From contig NC_013061.1 of assembly GCF_000023825.1 (NCBI RefSeq), positions 2,976,001 to 3,040,000 of the forward strand: 64,000 nt of DNA. The letters are read 5' to 3'. A program made the translations under genes and the position numbers. Below are positions 45,781-54,700 of this stretch, piece after piece (position 1 is the stretch's first letter; each line of letters begins with the position of its first letter). This DNA is from Pedobacter heparinus DSM 2366. Its GTDB lineage: Bacteria > Bacteroidota > Bacteroidia > Sphingobacteriales > Sphingobacteriaceae. A model generated the notes under the pieces. The model ran no database searches. It worked only from the letters and a program-made list of their open reading frames with translations, and was not told where the DNA came from.

Positions 45781-48700
45781 TTATCTCTTTATCAATACCC
45801 AGCTCCGTTTCGACTCTTCTTTATTTCCTGTTCTTAGTTTTAATACGTAGAAATAAGTACCATCATTCAAACCGTTACCATCCCATTCGTTTTTATAATT
45901 GTTATTTTTATATACCTCATCGCCCCAACGGTTATAAACAAAAAGGCTTACCCCATCATAGTTTTCGATGCCTGTAATCAGGAAGGTATCGTTCTTACCA
46001 TCGCCATTAGGTGTAAATGTATTTGGGATATCCAGATCTGGAGGAGCAACATTAATGGTTACAATGGCAACATTAGATGATAAGCCGTTTGCATCATCAA
46101 CTTTATAGGTAAACTTCTCTATCCCAAAAAAACCTTTGTTTGGTTTATAAACAACCTTTCCATCTTTATTTACCAATAGTTTACCATTTACAGGCTGGCT
46201 TTTTACTTCCAGGGTGGCAGCATTTAAAGGAAACAGGGCTGGCCGGTCGTTGTTTATTACTGGTACAGCTACTTCCTCTTCTGCCTTGGTTTTGGCATAA
46301 TCATCTATCGCTATAGGGTATCGTGTTATGTCGATCACTGTAGGCTCATCGTTATTTTCAGCGGTGCCCGATGCATCAGTAACCTTAACATTTGTTTTTG
46401 TAAATCCTGCAACTGTTGCTGTATTACTTACAGTACCAGCAATCTTTTCCTCATTGGTAATGGTATATACTGCAATACCAGTGGTTGAAGCGCCCGGAGC
46501 AAGAATTGTTTGCTTTAATGCAATAAGTTGAGGGATTTTTGGATCTCTTACAACCAGGTTATTTAAAGTTACATTTCCATTGTTCGTAATATTGAAGGTA
46601 TAGGTCATGGTTTTAAAATCACGGTTCATAGCACCGGTTTTAACCAGTGTTATTGAAGGGTTGGTATGAATGTCTACCTCTGCAATGGCCGATTTGGATT
46701 GAGGATAAGCTTGTGAACTAACTGTTGCCGTATTGATGATTTTTCCGGTATTTCCGGTTGGTATACCGTTAAGATCAAGATCATTCTGAGTAACAGTATA
46801 TGTTCCTCTGTAAGTCCATGTCTCATCTTTTTCTAATATCGCATTTCCGTTATCGCCTGTTGGCTGGCTGAGCATACCTCCAAGCAACGGATCATTAACC
46901 TTTACATTGTTGTGGTTTGCATCTCCGGTATTTTTTATGGTTATGGTATAATTAATTTTATCTCCAACTGTAGCGACTACATTTTTATCTGCGGTTTTAC
47001 TGATTGAAATATCTATACATGCAGGGACACGAACAGTGATTTTAAAGGGTTGCCCGGCGCAACCACCTGTTTCGGCTATAGGTGTTACTATATAAACAAC
47101 AGTTTGTTCTGTGGTTGAAGTATTGATCAGTGTTGCATTAAGTATTTTTCCGGAACCATTTATAGCACCTAAAACAGTTGAATTTACAGTCCAGGTAAAG
47201 GATGCTGCAACCCCATTTCCACCTTTTAAAGTATTGTTTACATTTTTTGTTTGCAGGTTATAACTAAATGAGGATTGGGAACAGCTTAATGAATTGATGT
47301 TGTCATCAAATCCCTTAGGCACACGATTCACAGTTACTTTTGTTAAAGCCGATAGGTTACTGGCACACCCGGTGCTGTTGGTAACTTTCACAGTGTAATC
47401 CCCTATCTGATTTACATCCAGGGTTTTTCCGGTTGCGCCTGGCATCAACACTCCATTTTTATACCATTGATTTCCATTTGCTGATGAAGAGGTTAAGGTA
47501 ACTATGCCCCCTTCGCAAAAAGTTGTGGCACCAGCTGGTGAAATATCGGGTATCTCAGGATAAGGACTTACAGTTACCGGAATGGCCTGGGAAGGAAGGC
47601 TACTACATCCGTTTGCATTGGTAACGATCGTAAAATATGATCCTGTTGCTGTTGCGATATAGGTTTTATTTACTGCCCCTGAGATTAGATTGCCGTCTTT
47701 ATACCACTGGTTACCCGTTGAAGCACTGGAAGTTAATTTCACAGAGCCTCCAATACAGAAAATGGTATTACTTTCTGCAATTACCGTTGGTTGTAAAGGC
47801 AATGGGTTTACTGTAACCGGAACTGCTGCTGAAGCTGGGCTTGAACAGGAATTACCATCGGTAACTACAACTGTATAATTGCCGCTTTCACTTGCTGTAT
47901 AAGTTTGGTTCGTTTCACCGGTTAACAAAGTAGTACCACGGTACCACTGGTAACTGGCAGCAACTGATGAGGTCAGCGTGACAGAACCACCAAGACAGAA
48001 AGTTGTCCCTCCAGAAGCCGTAACCGTAGGTTGAAGTGGCAATGGGTTTACTGTAACCGGAACTACTGTCGAAGCTGGGCTTGAACAGGAATTGCCATCG
48101 GTAACGATTACTGTATAATTGCCGCTTTCACTTGCTGTATAAGTTTGGTTCGTTTCACCGGTTAACAAAGTAGTACCGCGATACCACTGGTAGCTCGTAG
48201 CTGCACTGGAAGTTAACACTACTGAACCACCAACACAGAAGGTGGTTCCTCCAGAAGCCGTAACCGTAGGTTGAAGTGGCAATGGGTTTACTGTAACCGG
48301 AACTGCTGCTGAAGCCGGGCTTGAACAGGAATTGCCATCGGTAACTACAACCGTATAATTGCCGCTTTCACTTGCTGTATAAGTTTGGTTCGTTTCACCG
48401 GTTAACAAAGTAGTACCCCGATACCACTGGTAGCTCGTAGCTGCACTGGAAGTTAACACTACTGAACCACCAACACAGAAGGTGGTTCCTCCTGAAGCCG
48501 TAACCGTAGGTTGAAGTGGCAATGGGTTTACTGTAACCGGAACTGCTGCTGAAGCCGGGCTTGAACAGAAATTGCCATCGGTAACGATTACTGTATAATT
48601 GCCGCTTTCACTTGCTGTATAAGTTTGGTTCGTTTCACCGGTTAACAAAGTAGTGCCCCGATACCACTGGTAGCTCGTAGCTGCACTGGAAGTTAACACT

Positions 48701-51700
48701 ACTGAACCACCAACACAGAAAGTTGTCCCTCCAGAAGCCGTAACCGTAGGTTGAAGTGGCAATGGGTTTACCGTAACAGTAACTGCTGTCGAAGCCGGGC
48801 TTGAACAGGAATTGCCATCGGTAACTACAACCGTATAATTGCCGCTTTCACTTGCTGTATAAGTTTGGTTCGTTTCACCGGTTAACAAAGTGGTGCCCCG
48901 GTACCACTGGTAGCTCGTAGCTGCACTGGAAGTTAACACTACTGAACCACCAACACAGAAGGTGGTTCCTCCTGAAGCCGTAACCGTAGGTTGAAGTGGC
49001 AATGGGTTTACTGTAACCGGAACTGCTGCTGAAGCCGGGCTTGAACAGGAATTGCCATCGGTAACTACAACCGTATAATTGCCGCTTTCACTTGCTGTAT
49101 AAGTTTGGTTCGTTTCACCGGTTAACAAAGTAGTACCCCGATACCACTGGTAGCTCGTAGCTGCACTGGAAGTTAACACTACTGAACCACCAACACAGAA
49201 GGTGGTTCCTCCTGAAGCCGTAACCGTAGGTTGAAGTGGCAATGGGTTTACTGTAACCGGAACTGCTGCTGAAGCCGGGCTTGAACAGAAATTGCCATCG
49301 GTAACGATTACTGTATAATTGCCGCTTTCACTTGCTGTATAAGTTTGGTTCGTTTCACCGGTTAACAAAGTAGTGCCCCGATACCACTGGTAGCTCGTAG
49401 CTGCACTGGAAGTTAACACTACTGAACCACCAACACAGAAAGTTGTCCCTCCAGAAGCCGTAACCGTAGGTTGAAGTGGCAATGGGTTTACCGTAACAGT
49501 AACTGCTGTCGAAGCCGGGCTTGAACAGGAATTGCCATCGGTAACGATTACTGTATAATTGCCGCTTTCACTTGCTGTATAAGTTTGGTTCGTTTCACCG
49601 GTTAACAAAGTGGTGCCCCGATACCACTGGTAACTGGCAGCAACTGATGAGGTCAGCGTGACAGAACCACCAAGACAGAAGGTTGTCCCTCCAGATGCAT
49701 TAACTGTTGGTTGAAGTGGCAATGGGTTTACCGTAACCGGAACTGCTGTCGAAGCTGGGCTTGAACAGGAATTACCATCGGTAACTACAACCGTATAATT
49801 GCCGCTTTCACTTGCTGTATAAGTTTGGTTCGTTTCACCGGTTAACAAAGTAGTACCGCGATACCACTGGTAGCTCGTAGCTGCACTGGAAGTTAACACT
49901 ACTGAACCACCAACACAGAAGGTGGTTCCTCCAGAAGCCGTAACCGTAGGTTGAAGTGGCAATGGGTTTACTGTAACCGGAACTGCTGTCGAAGCCGGGC
50001 TTGAACAGGAATTGCCATCGGTAACTACAACCGTATAATTGCCAGTTACTGTAGCCGTGTATGTTTGGTTCGTTTCACCGGTTAACAAAGTAGTACCACG
50101 GTACCACTGGTAGCTCGTAGCAACTGATGAGGTCAGTGTAACAGAACCACCAAGACAGAAAGTTGTCCCTGCAGATGCCGTAACCGTAGGTTGAAGTGGC
50201 AATAGGTTTACTGTAACCGGAACTGCTGCTGAAGCCGGGCTTGAACAGGAATTGCCATCGGTAACTACAACTGTATAATTGCCGCTTTCACTTGCTGTAT
50301 AAGTTTGGTTCGTTTCACCGGTTAACAAAGTGGTGCCCCGGTACCACTGGTAACTGGCAGCAGCTGATGAGGTCAAGGTAACAGAACCACCAAGACAGAA
50401 AGTTGTCCCTCCAGAAGCCGTAACTGTTGGTTGTAGTGGCAATGGGTTTACCGTAACCGGAACTGCTGTCGAAGCTGGGCTTGAACAGGAATTGCCATCA
50501 GTAACGATTACTGTATAATTGCCGCTTTCACTTGCTGTATAAGTTTGGTTCGTTTCACCGGTTAACAAAGTGGTGCCCCGATACCACTGGTAACTGGCAG
50601 CAGCTGATGAGGTCAAGGTAACAGAACCACCAAGACAGAAAGTTGTCCCTCCAGAAGCCGTAACCGTAGGTTGAAGTGGCAATGGGTTTACCGTAACAGT
50701 AACTGCTGTCGAAGCTGGGCTTGAACAGGAATTACCATCGGTAACGATTACTGTATAATTGCCGCTTTCACTTGCTGTATAAGTTTGGTTCGTTTCACCG
50801 GTTAACAAAGTGGTGCCCCGGTACCACTGGTAACTGGCAGCAACTGATGAGGTCAGCGTGACAGAACCACCAAGACAGAAGGTGGTTCCTCCAGAAGCCG
50901 TAACCGTAGGTTGAAGTGGCAATGGGTTTACTGTAACCGGAACTGCTGTCGAAGCTGGGCTTGAACAGGAATTGCCATCGGTAACGATTACTGTATAATT
51001 GCCGCTTTCACTTGCTGTATAAGTTTGGTTCGTTTCACCGGTTAACAAAGTAGTACCGCGATACCACTGGTAGCTCGTAGCTGCACTGGAAGTTAACACT
51101 ACTGAACCACCAACACAGAAGGTGGTTCCTCCAGAAGCCGTAACCGTAGGTTGAAGTGGCAATGGGTTTACTGTAACCGGAACTGCTGCTGAAGCCGGGC
51201 TTGAACAGAAATTGCCATCGGTAACGATTACTGTATAATTGCCGCTTTCACTTGCTGTATAAGTTTGGTTCGTTTCACCGGTTAACAAAGTAGTACCGCG
51301 ATACCACTGGTAGCTCGTAGCTGCACTGGAAGTTAACACTACTGAACCACCAACACAGAAGGTGGTTCCTGCAGATGCCGTAACTGTTGGTTGAAGTGGC
51401 AATGGGTTTACCGTAACCGGAACTGCTGTCGAAGCTGGGCTTGAACAGGAATTGCCATCAGTAACGATTACTGTATAATTGCCGCTTTCACTTGCTGTAT
51501 AAGTTTGGTTCGTTTCACCGGTTAACAAAGTGGTGCCCCGATACCACTGGTAACTGGCAGCAGCTGATGAGGTCAAGGTAACAGAACCACCAAGACAGAA
51601 AGTTGTCCCTCCAGAAGCCGTAACCGTAGGTTGAAGTGGCAATGGGTTTACTGTAACCGGAACTGCTGTCGAAGCTGGGCTTGAACAGGAATTACCATCG

Positions 51701-54700
51701 GTAACTACAACTGTATAATTGCCGCTTTCACTTGCTGTATAAGTTTGGTTCGTTTCACCGGTTAACAAAGTGGTGCCCCGGTACCACTGGTAACTGGCAG
51801 CAACTGATGAGGTCAGCGTGACAGAACCACCAAGACAGAAGGTGGTTCCTCCAGAAGCCGTAACCGTAGGTTGAAGTGGCAATGGGTTTACTGTAACCGG
51901 AACTGCTGTCGAAGCTGGGCTTGAACAGGAATTGCCATCGGTAACGATTACTGTATAATTGCCGCTTTCACTTGCTGTATAAGTTTGGTTCGTTTCACCG
52001 GTTAACAAAGTAGTACCGCGATACCACTGGTAGCTCGTAGCTGCACTGGAAGTTAACACTACTGAACCACCAACACAGAAGGTGGTTCCTCCAGAAGCCG
52101 TAACCGTAGGTTGAAGTGGCAATGGGTTTACTGTAACCGGAACTGCTGCTGAAGCCGGGCTTGAACAGGAATTGCCATCGGTAACGATTACTGTATAATT
52201 GCCGCTTTCACTTGCTGTATAAGTTTGGTTCGTTTCACCGGTTAACAAAGTGGTGCCCCGATACCACTGGTAACTGGCAGCAGCTGATGAGGTCAAGGTA
52301 ACAGAACCACCAAGACAGAAAGTTGTCCCTCCAGAAGCCGTAACCGTAGGTTGAAGTGGCAATGGGTTTACCGTAACAGTAACTGCTGTCGAAGCTGGGC
52401 TTGAACAGGAATTACCATCGGTAACTACAACTGTATAATTGCCGCTTTCACTTGCTGTATAAGTTTGGTTCGTTTCACCGGTTAACAAAGTAGTACCACG
52501 GTACCACTGGTAACTGGCAGCAACTGATGAGGTCAGCGTGACAGAACCACCAAGACAGAAAGTTGTCCCTCCAGAAGCCGTAACCGTAGGTTGAAGTGGC
52601 AATGGGTTTACTGTAACCGGAACTGCTGTCGAAGCTGGGCTTGAACAGGAATTGCCATCGGTAACTACAACCGTATAATTGCCGCTTTCACTTGCTGTAT
52701 AAGTTTGGTTCGTTTCACCGGTTAACAAAGTGGTGCCCCGGTACCACTGGTAGCTCGTAGCTGCACTGGAAGTTAACACTACTGAACCACCAACACAGAA
52801 GGTGGTTCCTCCTGAAGCCGTAACCGTAGGTTGAAGTGGCAATGGGTTTACTGTAACCGGAACTGCTGTCGAAGCTGGGCTTGAACAGGAATTGCCATCG
52901 GTAACTACAACCGTATAATTGCCGCTTTCACTTGCTGTATAAGTTTGGTTCGTTTCACCGGTTAACAAAGTAGTACCGCGATACCACTGGTAGCTCGTAG
53001 CTGCACTGGAAGTTAACACTACTGAACCACCAACACAGAAGGTGGTTCCTCCTGAAGCCGTAACCGTAGGTTGAAGTGGCAATGGGTTTACTGTAACCGG
53101 AACTGCTGCTGAAGCCGGGCTTGAACAGAAATTGCCATCGGTAACGATTACTGTATAATTGCCGCTTTCACTTGCTGTATAAGTTTGGTTCGTTTCACCG
53201 GTTAACAAAGTAGTGCCCCGATACCACTGGTAGCTCGTAGCTGCACTGGAAGTTAACACTACTGAACCACCAAGACAGAAAGTTGTCCCTCCAGAAGCCG
53301 TAACCGTAGGTTGAAGTGGCAATGGGTTTACCGTAACAGTAACTGCTGTCGAAGCCGGGCTTGAACAGGAATTGCCATCGGTAACTACAACCGTATAATT
53401 GCCGCTTTCACTTGCTGTATAAGTTTGGTTCGTTTCACCGGTTAACAAAGTGGTGCCCCGGTACCACTGGTAGCTCGTAGCTGCACTGGAAGTTAACACT
53501 ACTGAACCACCAACACAGAAGGTGGTTCCTCCTGAAGCCGTAACCGTAGGTTGAAGTGGCAATGGGTTTACTGTAACCGGAACTGCTGCTGAAGCCGGGC
53601 TTGAACAGGAATTGCCATCGGTAACTACAACCGTATAATTGCCGCTTTCACTTGCTGTATAAGTTTGGTTCGTTTCACCGGTTAACAAAGTAGTACCCCG
53701 ATACCACTGGTAGCTCGTAGCTGCACTGGAAGTTAACACTACTGAACCACCAAGACAGAAGGTGGTTCCTCCTGAAGCCGTAACCGTAGGTTGAAGTGGC
53801 AATGGGTTTACTGTAACCGGAACTGCTGCTGAAGCCGGGCTTGAACAGAAATTGCCATCGGTAACGATTACTGTATAATTGCCGCTTTCACTTGCTGTAT
53901 AAGTTTGGTTCGTTTCACCGGTTAACAAAGTAGTACCGCGATACCACTGGTAGCTCGTAGCTGCACTGGAAGTTAACACTACTGAACCACCAACACAGAA
54001 AGTTGTCCCTCCAGAAGCCGTAACCGTAGGTTGAAGTGGCAATGGGTTTACCGTAACAGTAACTGCTGTCGAAGCCGGGCTTGAACAGGAATTGCCATCG
54101 GTAACTATAACCGTATAATTGCCGCTTTCACTTGCTGTATAAGTTTGGTTCGTTTCACCGGTTAACAAAGTGGTGCCCCGGTACCACTGGTAACTGGCAG
54201 CAACTGATGAGGTCAGCGTGACAGAACCACCAAGACAGAAAGTTGTCCCTGCAGATGCATTAACTGTTGGTTGAAGTGGCAATGGGTTTACCGTAACAGT
54301 AACTGCTGTCGAAGCTGGGCTTGAACAGGAATTGCCATCGGTAACGATTACTGTATAATTGCCGCTTTCACTTGCTGTATAAGTTTGGTTCGTTTCACCG
54401 GTTAACAAAGTAGTACCACGGTACCACTGGTAGCTCGTAGCTGCATTGGAAGTTAACACTACTGAACCACCAACACAGAAGGTGGTTCCTCCAGAAGCCG
54501 TAACCGTAGGTTGTAAGGGCAATGGGTTTACTGTAATCGTTACTGCTTTTCCCGCCCCGGAAGCATTTTCGCAACTGTTATCACCTTTAACCGTTACATA
54601 ATAGGTAGTGCTAACAGTAGGATTAACAGTATAAATTGTCCCCGTATGAAGTAATGTTGTAAGGGCAGCCTCACTATACCAATTGAAAACCGGATTAACG

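Noticed and set aside
47821..54540. CRISPR-like array (regular repeats)
   Set aside because: The period is 240 bp, fully coding on the minus strand with no spacers, and encodes Ig-like domains.
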